A DNA stretch of 64,000 nucleotides, taken from assembly GCA_030035585.1 (NCBI GenBank), contig CM057463.1, positions 135,812,736 through 135,876,735 on the forward strand, read 5' to 3'. The stretch is from Dugong dugon (taxonomy: Eukaryota; Chordata; Mammalia; Sirenia; Dugongidae). A program made the position numbers and the translations under genes. Shown one piece after another: positions 12,465 to 24,019 of this stretch (its first letter is position 1; each line of letters starts with the position of its first letter). The notes below the pieces were generated by a model. That model saw only the letters and a program-made list of their open reading frames with translations. It did not search any database and was not told the DNA's origin.

Positions 12465-13230
12465 AAATTATGCATATGACACAACCTTGCTTGCTGAAAG
12501 TGAGGAGGACTTGAAGCACTTACTGATGCAGATCAAAGACCACAGCCTTCAGTATGGATTACACCTCAACATAAAGAAAACAAACAGCCTCACAAATGGA
12601 CCAACAAGCAATACCATGATAAGTAGAGAAAAGACTGAGGTTGTCAAGGATTTCATTTTACTTGATCCACTATCAACACCCATAGAAGCAGCAGTCAAAG
12701 AAATCAAAAGACGCATTGCATTGGGCAAATCTGCTGCAAAAGACCTCTTTCAAGTGTTGAAGAGCAAAGATGTCACCTGGAGGACTAAGGTGCGCCTGAC
12801 CCAAGCCTCATATGCATGGGAAAGCTGGATGATGAATGAGGAAGACGGAAGAAGAATTGACACCTTTGAACTGTGATGTTGGTGAAGAATATTGCATATA
12901 TCATGGACTGCCAAAAGAACGAATAAATCTGTCTTGGAAGAAGTACAACCAGAATGCTTCTTAGAAGCAAGGATGGCGAGACTACGTCTCACATGCTTTG
13001 GACATGTTATCAGGAGGGATCAGTCCTTGGAGAAGGACATCATGCTTGGTAACATAGTCAGTGAAAAGGAGGAAGACCCTCAATGAGATGGATTAACACA
13101 GTGGCTGCAACAATAGGCTCAAGCATAGCAACAATTGTGAGGATGGCGCGGGACCGGGCAGTGTTTCGTTCCGTTGTGCATAGGATCACTGTGAGTTGGA
13201 ACTGACTTAATGGCACCTAACAATAACAAC
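12465..13230 (+). mobile_element. RTE LINE, direct 3' segment of the same insertion
   Basis: Starts at the RT active site. The codons read Y-A-Y-D, so the first catalytic aspartate of YADD is changed. It continues through DTTLLAESEEDLKHLLMQIKD and a lysine-rich C-terminus, and closes with GTGAGTTGGAACTGAC and an (ACA)n-like tail. A TSD-like repeat ACARCTTGATG occurs left of the inverted half (11358-11368) and right of this tail (13231-13241) with one mismatch. An open frame of about 165 codons (12379-12876) crosses the junction but is not a functional gene. Confidence 0.9.
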
Positions 13231-13344
13231 ACAGCTTGATGTCTGTATTAAAATCAAACAGTAAGAGAAAACACTAACCTGAAACAATTTTGCAAAACAT
13301 ATTAAAAAAACCAGAGAGATGGAGCAAGAAACAATTCAGATCGA

Positions 13345-13925
13345 TTAAAACTAACAGTTTGTTGAGCACTTTTTCATAAGCCTGTTGGCCATTTTTGTCT
13401 TCTTTGGCAAAATGTCTAGTCAAGTCCTTTGCTCATTTTTTTTTTTAATTGGGTTGTTTGGCTTTTGCTTTTGTGTTTTAAGAGTTTTTAATTTATTCTA
13501 GGTTTAGACCCTTATCAGGTATATGACTTGCAAAAATTTTCTCTCATTCTGTAAGATGTCTTTTCATTTCTTTGATAGTGTCCCTGGATGCACAAAGTTT
13601 TATAATTTTTTGAAGTCCACTTTATCTACTTTTTCTTTTGTTGCTAGTACTTATGCTGTCTTATCTAAGAAACCATTCCCAAATCAAAGGCCATGAACTT
13701 TACCCCTATGTTTTCTTCTAAGAATGTTATGATTTTTTCTCTTATATTTATGTCTTTGATCTATTTTGAGTTATCTTTTGTATATGGTGTGAAGTAAGAG
13801 TTCAATTTCATTCTTTCACATGTAGATACCCAGTTGTCACGGCACCGTTTGTTGAAAAGACTATTATTTTCCCCATTAAATGGTCTTGGCACTCTTGTCA
13901 AAAATCAATTGGCCATAGACGTATA
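13345..13925 (-). mobile_element. Old L1, inverted 5' segment (ORF2 C-terminal region)
   Basis: The minus strand reads old L1 ORF2 between the Cys-rich-region side (the complement of GCACCGTTTGTTGAAAAG) and the codons for a KKD-rich segment (the complement of TGGCCATTTTTGTC). It lies head-to-head with the following plus-strand segment, and the two are adjacent in the L1 map. No intact frame remains. Family assignment is by remembered L1M-type consensus. Confidence 0.75.
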
Positions 13926-14455
13926 GTTTTAATTCTGAACTCGTTAGAGAAATGCAAATAAAAACTATAATGAGATACACCTAGTAGGATGGCTATAATA
14001 AAAGCAAAAAAAAGCAAAAACAAAACAAGTGTTGGTAAGGATGTGGAGAAATTGGAGCCCCTGTACATTGCTGATGGGAATATGAAATGGTGCAGATGTT
14101 ATGGAAAATAGTTTGGTGGTTCCTCAATAAATTAAGCATAGAATTACCATAAGACTTATCAAGTCCTACTCTTAGGTATATACACAAAATAACTGAAAAC
14201 AAGTGTTCAAATGAAAATTTATATATGAATAGTAATAGCAGCACTACTCACCATAACCAAAGGTGAAACCAACCCAAATGTCCATCAATGGATAAATGGA
14301 TACATTAAATGTGATATATCCATGCAATGGAATATTATTCAGCCATAAAAAGGAATAAAGTATTAACACATACTACAACATAGATGAACCTTGAAAACAT
14401 TATAAGTGAAAGAAGCCAAATACAAGTGAACACATATTGTATGATTCCATTTTTA

Positions 14456-14980
14456 CAATACCCCCCATTACCCATCAGGGATATATTCCAAGACCCCTCT
14501 TGGTTGCCTGGAACCATGGAGAATACCAAACCGTATATACATTATGTTTAGTTCTATACATGGAGCCCTCATGGAACAGTGGTTAAGAGCTACAGCGAGC
14601 CACAGCTGCTAACCAAAAGGTCAGCAGTTTGAATCCACCAGCCGCTCCTTTTGAAACCCAATGGGGCTGTTCTGCTCTGCCCTGTAGGGTCACCCTGAGT
14701 CTGAATTGACTCAACAGCAATGGGTAGGTCCTGTACATACATACCTATGATAAAGTGTAATTTCCAAATTAGGCATAGTAAGAGATTAACAACAATAACT
14801 AATAATAAAATAGAACAATTATAACAATATACTTTAATATAGGTTATGTGAATATGGTTCCAGGGTGGGAGGGAATGGGACAGCACAAGATTTCATCTCA
14901 CTACTCACTTAACATTCTGAGGTTGACTACAGGTAACTGAAACCTTAGAAAGTGAAACCACGGACAAGGGTGGACTACTG
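14456..14980. mobile_element. Tigger-like DNA transposon nested in L1
   Basis: The left end CAATACCCCCCATTACCC and right end GGACAAGGGTGGACTACTG are imperfect inverted repeats. TA dinucleotides sit on both sides (14454-14455 and 14981-14982), as expected of TcMar elements. The interior GTAACTGAAACCTTAGAAAG fits a non-autonomous Tigger relative. An AfroSINE sits inside at 14562-14727. No transposase remains. Confidence 0.75.
14562..14727 (+). mobile_element. AfroSINE nested in Tigger-like element
   Basis: Sense AfroSINE: head GGAGCCCTCATGGAACAGTGG with B-box-like GTTTGAATCCACCAG, body CTGCTCTGCCCTGTAGGGTC, and tail CTGAGTCTGAATTGACTC. A direct repeat of about 11 bp flanks it (GTTCTATACAT at 14551-14561; GTCCTGTACAT at 14728-14738; two mismatches). 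This is the third level of a nest: L1, then Tigger, then SINE. Confidence 0.85.
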
Positions 14981-15240
14981 TAAATGAAATATCAACAACA
15001 GGCAAATCCACAGAAACAGAAAGTAGATTAGTGGTTGCCAGGGGCTGGAGGAGAGAGTGACTGCTTAATGGATATGGGGCTTCCTTTTGGAGTGATGAGA
15101 ATATTCTGGAACTAGATAGTGGTAATGGTTGCACAATATTGTGAATGTACTAAATGTCACTAATGGTAAATTTTATGTTGTGTGTATTTTGCCAGAAAAA
15201 AAAAAAGAAATGATATTTAAAAAAAAAAAACAAAACAAAA

Positions 15241-16260
15241 CAGTATGGTGTCCTTCTACAACACTTCTTGACAGATGGTCATTTGAATCTCAGATATCAT
15301 AGGGTCACTCTAAGATCAAGGAAGAATAGTTGATAGATATAGAGTACAACTGATATGCTTATGGGTTTACGCTTTTTAAGGATGTGCACTTCTAAGGACT
15401 CCAACCAGCAAACTTTTTCCACTCATTCAGAAGTGATAATTAGGTGGTTGCATGCATTGGTGGCCAAATCCATACATGAAATGGTTAAGGGAAGAATGAC
15501 AATATAGATGGTTTTATTTTCTTGCCATTTTTTCCTTAGTAAAGTTCCACTTTTCCTAATTGTTATAGTAAGGTGTTTTCCATTTCTTTATTTCATGTAA
15601 GAAGCATTGACTTATTTCTCTAGAATGAAATGAAATTTTTATATTGTGGGGGGAGATGAATACAGCAGTAATTCACAGAAAATGAGAAACCACTGAACCA
15701 CAAAGACTGGAAAATGTCAGCAAGCAGGTATCTTCCAGGGACCTTAGTATCAAGAGTTTGTCTATATCTCTCTGGGACACTACAATAAACCCATCTTGAT
15801 ACAAAGTATTTGCAGTTCAAGTCACAAATTTCCGAGAGAGCAAAGCTGACTTGGATCAGACAAACAACTCATATATGAACAGAATGGTTTTAAATAAATA
15901 TAGCCTCTGGGCGTCCAACCCTATATATTGATTGATTGGGATCTTTACCAGAGAAGGGAGAATCAGGGTGAGCCAAGAGGAGAATCTAATTGATGCTTAA
16001 GTGCAATAACATATTTTGCACACTCACTGTACTATAATTACATGATATCTGGTCAAATAAAATAAATAATAAACATGTATAAGTTAAAACAAACAACAAT
16101 GCAAACAAGCAGGGAAATTCAACTCTATGTCCCATTCAATGTATTTATAGCTTTGGAGTACGAATATTTTTAATTATTGATGTTGGATATTTTTAATGAT
16201 ATATTGACTAATAAAATAAAACAACAGACAAAATAGAATATTTTATGCAATATATATACT
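15241..16260. other. AT-rich DNA, no gene recognised
   Basis: No repeat family, RNA gene or exon could be assigned by eye. Confidence 0.5.
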
Positions 16261-16271
16261 ATATATAAAAT

Positions 16272-16429
16272 GGATCCCTGGTGGCACAGTAGTTAAGAGA
16301 TCAGCTGCTAACCAAAAGGTCAGGAATATGAATCGTCCAGCCACTCCTTGGAATCTCTATGTGGTAATTCTACTCTGTCCTATAAGGTCACTATGAGTCG
16401 AAATCGACTCAACGGCTATGGGTTTTTTA
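16272..16429 (+). mobile_element. AfroSINE, sense
   Basis: Head GGATCCCTGGTGGCACAGTAG, then GCTGCTAACCAAAAGGTCAG and tail CTATGAGTCGAAATCGACTC ending in a T-run. It is flanked by an exact 11-bp repeat ATATATAAAAT (16261-16271; 16430-16440), although this is AT-rich and so less decisive. Confidence 0.9.
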
Positions 16430-16440
16430 ATATATAAAAT

Positions 16441-18171
16441 ATGTTTTATATATATATATTGTTGACCTTTTTGTTTGCCCAGCCAGAACACATCCTTTCT
16501 CCTCTCTATCTGAGCATGTATTTTGTTAAAGTGTCCACACTTTTCCCCCTGTAACTCATATGCATCAGTGGAAGCTGACACCACCCCCATTGACTTGGGT
16601 TGAATGAAAAGCCTGAGAATATCCCTACCTTCTTTTCCTGTGATCAGTTCAGAATGGGCATATATTAAATTTCAGGTCACTTAAGACCCCAGAAGTCTTC
16701 AGGGAAAGTTTTCTAACCTTTTCTGGGAGTCCTGTGAGGATGTCAAACCACAAATTATTACTACCATCTTGTTACATGGAAAGACGAGTCAACAGAATTA
16801 ACAAGAAAATGAACCCTTGGGAGTCCACCATACCTTGGATGTCCAGTTTTATAAGCCAATATATTTCCTTATTGCTTAATTCTGTTTGATTTGGGATTGA
16901 TGTTATTTGCTGTTGATGGTATTCTGATATGTCTTTTTTCTTTAGAGATTTTTTGATAATAACTATATATAAAGACATGGAGAAAGTGCAAGTTTCCTTT
17001 CTTAGCAAAAAGTATAAATACTCCTTTTAGAGAGAGACTCTTTAAAAGAGGGTTTAGGTTTCATATGGAAAAATGAAGCTACTGTAAATATTAAAGGATC
17101 GAGGGGAGGGAGCAAGCCTGAGTGTTGCATGGGAAATGTTAGGTGAGAGTCCGGTACAGCAGCTTGGGACCTAAAGAAGCAGCTTGGTCAGAAACATTCC
17201 ACTGGAGATTCCCCAGTGCACTACTGTGCGTCAAGTGCCGTACACCTCTCCACTACTGAGCCATAACTTCAGTGATTAAGAAAAAGAAAGAGGAGGAGGA
17301 GGAGAAAAGGAATGCAATAAGTTCGGTGATATTAAATTCTGTGGAAGTCAGTGAAGGCATAAATAGCCTCCCTGAAATCTGAAAGGATTGAGAAAGTCAG
17401 CTCATGTGAACAGGAAACAGAATTGTCATTTGTGTTATTGGTAGATATTTCAATAACACATCCCAAAATGTTAAAGGTAGCCATCTTTTTCTTGAATTTT
17501 CCTTGTATTTTTACCTGTTTTCCAAGTTTGTGGCTTTTTTTTCTTTTCGTGTCTAGAAAGTATGTAACTTTCTGTGTTCAGAAAATGAACTCTCAATGCT
17601 ATAAATAATCTCTATTGAGAAAGCTAATATGTGGAAACAGAAGGACATGTGAGTCATCTCAGTAATGTTTATCACAATGGACTCAGACATCAGGAAGTGT
17701 TTTTGAAAGTAAGACAAATACGTACGTTCTGTCTAAAAAGTAGAAGCAAACCTCAAAGACGCTGGGATGATGAGAGCAGTAAAGGTAATTGATTATTGCA
17801 TACTATCCCATGGCTGAACTCAGGAACGCAAGAGTCTGCGGTGTATAGTTTAAGTAAAAGGAAATTTAGCTGCCCTCACACAGTGTAAATCACCCTTCAG
17901 AGAAAAAGATAGATAAATTCTCATAATATTTTGCATCAAAGCCTCTCATCTCACTAGGAGGAGATAAAAAAAAAAAATCATTCTAGTTGTTATCCTACAG
18001 GCATATGAAAATTTATTCTCTAATGATTTTTTAATTGACAATATATCAACTTTAAGTTCCTACAAAGTGGAATATGAAGATTTGTGTAAAATTATACCAA
18101 CATTAACATAACCACTTATTTACAGGAAACTTACATTTACATTCTAAGCTTTTAATTACTTTTTCCTAATG
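16441..18171. other. AT-rich DNA, no gene recognised
   Basis: Apart from a purine tract (17280-17312) and a TA-tract at its left edge I see no element or gene. Short frames, for example 17423-17608, have no domain. Confidence 0.45.
17280..17312. repeat. Purine-rich (GA/GGA) tract
   Basis: AAAAAGAAAGAGGAGGAGGAGG-type run. Confidence 0.8.
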
Positions 18172-18180
18172 TTTCCTACA

Positions 18181-19572
18181 TGAAAATCAAAGACTACAGC
18201 CTTCAGTATGGATTACACGTTAACATGTTAAAAAAAAAAAAAAAACTCTTAAAACTGGACCAATAAGCAACATCATGATAAACAAAGTAAAGATTGAAAT
18301 TGTCAAGGATTTGATTTTATTTGGACCCACCATCAACACCCAAGGAAGCAGCAGTCAAGAAATCAAACGAATTAATGCACTGGGCAAATCTGCTGCAATA
18401 GATCTCTTTAAAGCATTAAAGAGCGAATTTATCACCTTGAGGACTAATGTGTGCCTGACCCAGGCCATGATTTTTTTTTTTTTTTAATTGTACTTCATGT
18501 GAAGGCTTACAGAACAAATAGTTTCTTATGAAACAATAGTACACATATTGTTTTATGACATTGGTTAACAACCCCACAGCATGCAACCCTCTAACTTCTC
18601 AACATTTTTTTTGTGTGTGTGAAAATACACATAGCCAAAGATACACCATTTCAAAAATTTCTACATACACAGTTCAGTGACATTGACTACGCTCTTCCAA
18701 TTGTGCTGTTATTCTCACTTAAGATGAAGACTTACAGAACAAAATAGTTTCTCATTTAACAGTTACTACAAATGTTGCCCTATGACAATGGTTAACAATC
18801 TCACAACACATCAACAATATCCTTACTCAACCTTGGGTTCCCTCTCACCAGCTTCCTTGTCCCCTTCTGCCTTCTGGCCCTTGTCACGGCACTACTGTAC
18901 CTCATTAGTACCATTTGGTTTTACAGGACTGTCCACTCCCAGGCTGAATGGTGAACCTCGGAGATAGCTTCACCATGGAGCTAAAAGTGTGTCTGGGGGC
19001 CATACTTTTGGGGTTTCTCCAGTCTCCTTTAGGCCAGTAAATCTGGTCTTTTTTTTGTGAGTTAGAATTATGTTCTACATCCTTCTCCAGCTCTGTCCAG
19101 AACCCTCTGAGGCCATGATATTTTTAATTGCCCCATATGCATGTGAAAGCTGTACAATCAATAAGAAAGATCAAAGAAGAACTGATGCCTTTGAATTTTG
19201 GTGTTGGCAAAGAATACTGAATATACCATGGACTGCCAGAAGAGGGAACAAATCTGTCTTAGAAGAAGTACAGCCAGAATGCTCCTTAGAAGAGAGAACA
19301 GCAAGACTTCGTCTCAAGTACTTTGGATATGTTATCAGGAGGGACCAGTTCCTGGAGAAGGGCATCATGTTTGGCAAAGCAGAGGGTCAGCGAAAAAGAG
19401 GAAGACCCTTAACAAGATGGATTGACGCAGTGACTGCAACAGTGGGTTCAAACATAGAAATGATTGTGAGGATAGTAAAGGACCAGGCAGTGTTTTGTTC
19501 TGTTGTGCCTGGGGTCGCTATGAGATGGAAATGACTTGGCAGAACCTAACAACAACAACCCCAACAACAATA
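18181..19572 (+). mobile_element. RTE LINE, 5'-truncated, split by an L1
   Basis: Two parts (18181-18481 and 19110-19572) join to one RTE 3' region. The left part runs from ATCAAAGACTACAGCC to GTGTGCCTGACCCAGGCC. The right part runs from CCATATGCATGTGAAAGC to GGGTCGCTATGAGATGG and (ACA)n. The outer repeat TTTCCTAYA (18172-18180; 19573-19581; one mismatch) marks the RTE target site. The open frame 19070-19534 begins in the inserted L1 and runs into RTE; it is chimeric and not a gene. Confidence 0.9.
18482..19109 (-). mobile_element. L1 3'-UTR fragment with duplicated 3' terminus, antisense
   Basis: Begins with a T-run and carries two copies of the L1 3'-terminal module on the minus strand: the outer one near 18486-18605 and a second near 18720-18800. 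They are separated by a spacer containing AAAATACACATAGCCAAAGA. The insertion duplicates AGGCCATGAT exactly (18472-18481; 19110-19119). It interrupts an RTE and is therefore younger than it. No coding sequence. Confidence 0.9.
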
Positions 19573-19758
19573 TTTCCTATAGGAGTTCTGAATTTTAATA
19601 AAGGTTTACCAAAGAAAACCAAGGAAGATCTGAAAAAGTAAAAAGTGAAAATGAAGAGACAGACACCAACATTCAGCTGCATCTAATCTCCATTAATCAT
19701 TCAGGAACCCCAAGAGGAAAATGATCACTTAATTACCAAAAATACTTATTATTATTGT

Positions 19759-20560
19759 ATTTTTTTCCCTTTTTTTTATTGTACTTTAGATGAAGGTTTA
19801 CAGAGCAAATCAGTTTCTCACTGAACAATTAACACACATACTGTTTTGGGACATTGATTGCCAACCCCATGACTTGTCAACACTCTCCTCCTCTAGACCT
19901 TGGGTTCCCCGTTACCAGCTTTCCTTTCCCCTCCTGCTTTCTCATCCCTGCCCCTGAGCTAGTGTTCCCATTTAGTGTCATTTTTTTTATAGGCCTGTCT
20001 AATCTTTAGCTAAAATGTGGACCTTAGGAGTGACTTCAGTACTGAGTTAAAAGGGTGTCCAGGGGCCATACTCTCAGCATTTCTACAGTCTCTGTCAGAC
20101 CAATAAGTCTGGTCTTTTTTTGTGAGTTAGAATTTTCTACATTTTCCTCTAGCTCTGTCAGGGGCTCTTGTCAGAACAGTTGGTGGTGGTAGACGGACAC
20201 CATCTAGTTGTGGTAGACTCGTCTGTCGGCGGCCATGGTAGTTATGGTCCATTTGTCCTTTGGACTAATCTTTCCCTCGTGTCTTTGGTTTTCTTCATTC
20301 TCCCTTGCTCCAGATGGCATGGGACCAGTGGAGTATCTTAGATGGCTGCTCACAAGCTTTTAAGACCCCAGACACTACTCATCAAAGTAGGATGTAGAAC
20401 ATTTTCTTCATAAACTATGCCATGCCAGTTGAGCTAGATGTTCCCCAAGACCATGGTCACCAGGACTCAGCCCAGTAATTTGGTCCCTCATGGAGTTTGA
20501 ATGTGTCTATGAAGTTTCCGTGACCTTGCCTTGATCAAGTTGTGCTGACTTCCCCAGAAT
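19759..20560 (-). mobile_element. L1 3'-UTR fragment, antisense, simple 3' terminus
   Basis: Antisense poly-A at the left, then the complement of the L1 3' UTR (for example CACCATCTAGTTGTGG and TTTTAAGACCCCAGACAC). It is bounded by the exact 10-bp repeat TTATTATTGT (19749-19758; 20561-20570). It has one 3'-terminal module, like the copy at 6.6 kb. Confidence 0.9.
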
Positions 20561-20570
20561 TTATTATTGT

Positions 20571-23283
20571 CCTTTTGTAAGTCAACTGAGTGTTTATAGA
20601 ACCAAACCTAACTCTCATAGATCAGACTCTGTAAATATATTTTCTCTTACAGTAACATCCAAAATATTTGATGAGGACTTTTGCTTAATAAGAAATAAAG
20701 GAGTCAAGTAAGACCTAATATTATTTAAAGTTTTGTATGTACATTTTACGGAATTCACCTTAGCTCAAGGTCCAGAATAAAAACGACCATTTTAAATACT
20801 AGAAAAAATTTGTAGTTTACAAGTACAAGTCATATTCCAGGTAGATGGGAAAAAAAAAAAATCCCTGGAAATCTTTTGGATAGTGAAAGAGTACAGTGGA
20901 ATTAAAGGGAAAAAAATAACACTGTGAAAATAATTCATTTCTGTAGTGAACTGTATATAAACTTATTTTTCTACTTCATTTTATTTTAGTTTTCATAAAT
21001 GAAAAAATATAGTTTTAAGCATTAGAATTTCAAAATTTTCTTTTCCACCTATATCCCTTTCTGTAATACAATGAGATTTGATGAGAACTTTTCCACTGCT
21101 GTCATATTTGCAGACATATTTAAAACTATTTTTGCTACCATGCGATAAAGCTGACATATTTTTAATATTGAGTTATATTCTGGAATATCTTTTAAAATAA
21201 ATTTAGTAATATTATCTTAAATTATAAAGCTTACTTGCTGTGTCCATGTTTCAGAGTATTGTGTCATTACTGAAAACTAAAATCAGTGGAAAAATTTGAG
21301 TAAACAGTCTTTATATGCCAATAATCTCAGAAATCTTGAATTTCATTGTCAGAGGTATTATTTACACTTAATCTTGATATGCTCCATTGAAGGATATAAG
21401 AATCTATTTATAGTATCATTTTGCGGAGAAGTAATGTAAGAGGAACGTTGCTGAAATAGAACTACTCAATCAGTCCTTGTCGTTACTGAGAAGACACAGT
21501 TTATCTGACTGAGGGATAATTGAAGCCATTACCAGATGCCACAAGCAAGCTAATGTTATCAAAGGAGGAGCTATGACAAGTTATTCTTGTAATACTTCTA
21601 GATCTCATTTCTCTTTTATTTATTTATTTTTTTTTTACTGAATTGCCAAAAATTGGTATTTTGTAATAACAAAAATTTGGCAAAGTCATATTTTATTTTA
21701 CTCTATGAAATATTAAATATTGTGATAAAATGAAAAAGACATGGTATCATTTAGGATGGAGCGATTTAAATGAGGAAATGACAAATACGGTCAATTTGAA
21801 AAAGATACTTTGGTCACAAAATTTATCTTGAGCTAATTTATAACTTTGCCCAAAGAGAAAGTAAAGCTAAAGTGATAGTCATCAAATCCAAATTGAGGGT
21901 CAGTAATCACTCTAACTCAGTATGCATGAATCTTTTTAACTTTTAAAATAACAAAATCCCCGACAAAAATATGTAGTGTCAAGCTCATAAATCTGTTTTT
22001 AAAATAGCTGAAAAGGTTTTCATAAAATGTTTATAAATCCTATAAATAAACAAGAAAAGTAAATATAAATCAAATATGTGTTTTTTTGTGGAGATGTACA
22101 TTAACATTAATATCATTCACCCAAAGTGAAGAGGGACAAAACCAAAGCTTTGGAATTTTTTATACTTTCTCTCTTTTACATATAAAATAAGAAAAATGCA
22201 AGAAATATATTGACATACTACATGCCAATCCAACACTTCTCAAGTCCATTAAGTTAATTACATCTGCTTATCTATAAAAAATGCACTTTACAAGATATAC
22301 TGCAGAGCTTTATCTTTCACTCTCCCTCCATGTTGCAAATAAATAAAAATTAATTGATTTTGGTTCCATGGATTCTAGTTGTACCTGTTACATGATTAAT
22401 GACAAATGCATAAAATTATTCCCTGTTTGCACCACAAGTTAGAAAGAAAAGGATAAGTTGTGTTAATATCTTCTTTCATATCTGATATAAAATTAATGTC
22501 TTGGATGTGAATCAAATGTTAATTTTAGATTTACAAGTTCCTGTGTGCAGTTTTTTTAAAAAAATGCTACCATTAGTAAATGAAAAACACTCATCCATTA
22601 AATCTGCTCATTCAACTATACCTTTGTTATTGCTCTTTGTGAACTTGACCCATAATTTTAAAAAAAGACACTTCTCCCTGACTTTTTTTTATACAAAGGG
22701 GCTTCATTTGTTAATAGCTTAGTATTATTATAATTATTTTATTAAGTCTTTCTTTGTTCAAGGGAAGCTGAGTTTATGAAAGTTACATGATTATATTTTT
22801 TAATTGGGAAACTAAGTTACAGCACAGTTGTAATTTTCTAAAGTTTACCTTTTGGAGTTGCTTGTCAGTGTTCTACCTACAAATCAATCACAACATATTT
22901 GTTGAATATCAATCATGTAGGATGTAGAGAACATGGTAAGAAAAAATTTAAATATATAACACCTATTGTAAGATATTTGAATAATTAAGAGTTCTGAGAC
23001 GTCAGAGACAGAAGAAAAGAGCCTGTAGATATGTATGATCTTTAGGGAAGTACTTGAAGAGCAGACATAGTTTTTAAAACTTTAGAACATTAATAATGAA
23101 TTTTTATATAAAGCTAAAAGTACAGGTATTTTTCTTTATTGCTTGTCATTTAGATTTTACTCCATATTTCAACTTTCCAATGACTTTACTTATTTATTTT
23201 TATAGCAATGTAATTATAAACAAATACAGATAAGTAAATAGATAGACAGAAAGAAATTAGCAGATAGGGTTGGAACTTAATTC
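20571..23283. other. AT-rich DNA, no gene recognised
   Basis: About 2.7 kb of very AT-rich sequence with poly-T/A runs (for example 21625). No recognisable transposon, RNA or coding signature. It could be old unique intergenic or intronic DNA. Confidence 0.45.
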
Positions 23284-24019
23284 TGTCACAGTGGCAGAGA
23301 GAAACATATCCCTTCAAAGATGTCCTCATCATAATTCCCAGAATTTGTAAACATGTTACTTTACTTACCAAAAGAGGATTAAGACTGTAGATCAATTAAG
23401 GTGGTTAATCATCAGATGTTAAAATAGGGAGATTATCCTGGATTATCTGGGTGGGACCAATGTCATCATCGGAAGTGTCTTTCAAAGCGAAAGTGGGAGG
23501 CAGGAATAGGAGGTCAGAGAGATGAGATTTGAGAAGGACTCAACTTGCCCTTGCTGATTGTGAAGTGAAATGAAGCGGCCACAAATCAAGGAATGTGGGT
23601 GACATCTAGAAGTTGGAAAAGGCAAGAAAACAGATTGTCCCCTAGAATCTCTAGAAAGAATATAGTCTTGACACCTTGATTTTACTTCTGTTAGACTTAT
23701 GCTGGACATCTAACACACAGAACTATAAAATAATATAAAGTTGTGTTGTTTAAATGTCAAGTTTGTGGTAATGTTATGATATCAACTAAATCTAAACTCA
23801 CTGCCATTGAGTCAATTCTGATTCATAGTGACCCTATAAGATAGAGTAGAACTGTGCCACAGGGTTTCCAAGGCTGTAAATATTTATGAAAGCAGAGTGC
23901 CACATATTTCTCCCTGAAGTGGCTGGTAGATTTGAACCGCTGACCTTTTGGCTAGCACTGAGTGCTTTAACCACTGTGCCACCAGGGCTCCTTTATGGTA
24001 TTAAGAGAAAACCAAAACA
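23284..24019 (+). repeat. MLT1-like 5' LTR, interrupted by an AfroSINE
   Basis: Matches MLT1 landmarks: AAAGATGTCCTCATC, GGGAGATTATCCTGGATTATC, GTGGGACCAATG, ACACCTTGATTTTAC, and a poly-A-signal-like TATAAAATAATATAAAG. An antisense AfroSINE at 23786-23992 lies just before its 3' boundary. Confidence 0.8.
23786..23992 (-). mobile_element. AfroSINE in MLT1 5' LTR, antisense
   Basis: Antisense full-length order from GAGTCAATTCTGATTCATAG to GTGCCACCAGGGCTCC. A repeat of about 12 bp flanks it (TTATGATATCAA at 23774-23785; TTATGGTATTAA at 23993-24004; two mismatches). Confidence 0.85.

Larger units (their letters stand above)
13926..15240 (+). mobile_element. Old L1, direct 3' segment with poly-A
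   Basis: From GAGAAATGCAAATAAAAAC through the end of ORF2 (TGGATAAATGGATAC; CATGCAATGGAATATTATT) and the 3' UTR (GTGGTTGCCAGGGGCTGG) to A-rich tails at 15198-15240. It is interrupted by a DNA transposon at 14456-14980. Removing that insert rejoins the L1 text at GATTCCATTTTTA/TAAATGAAATATC. I could not identify a TSD for the L1 itself. Confidence 0.8.

Noticed and set aside
12379..12876. 165-codon frame with reverse transcriptase similarity as an active enzyme
   Set aside because: It begins in inverted DNA, crosses the inversion junction and has YAYD instead of YADD.
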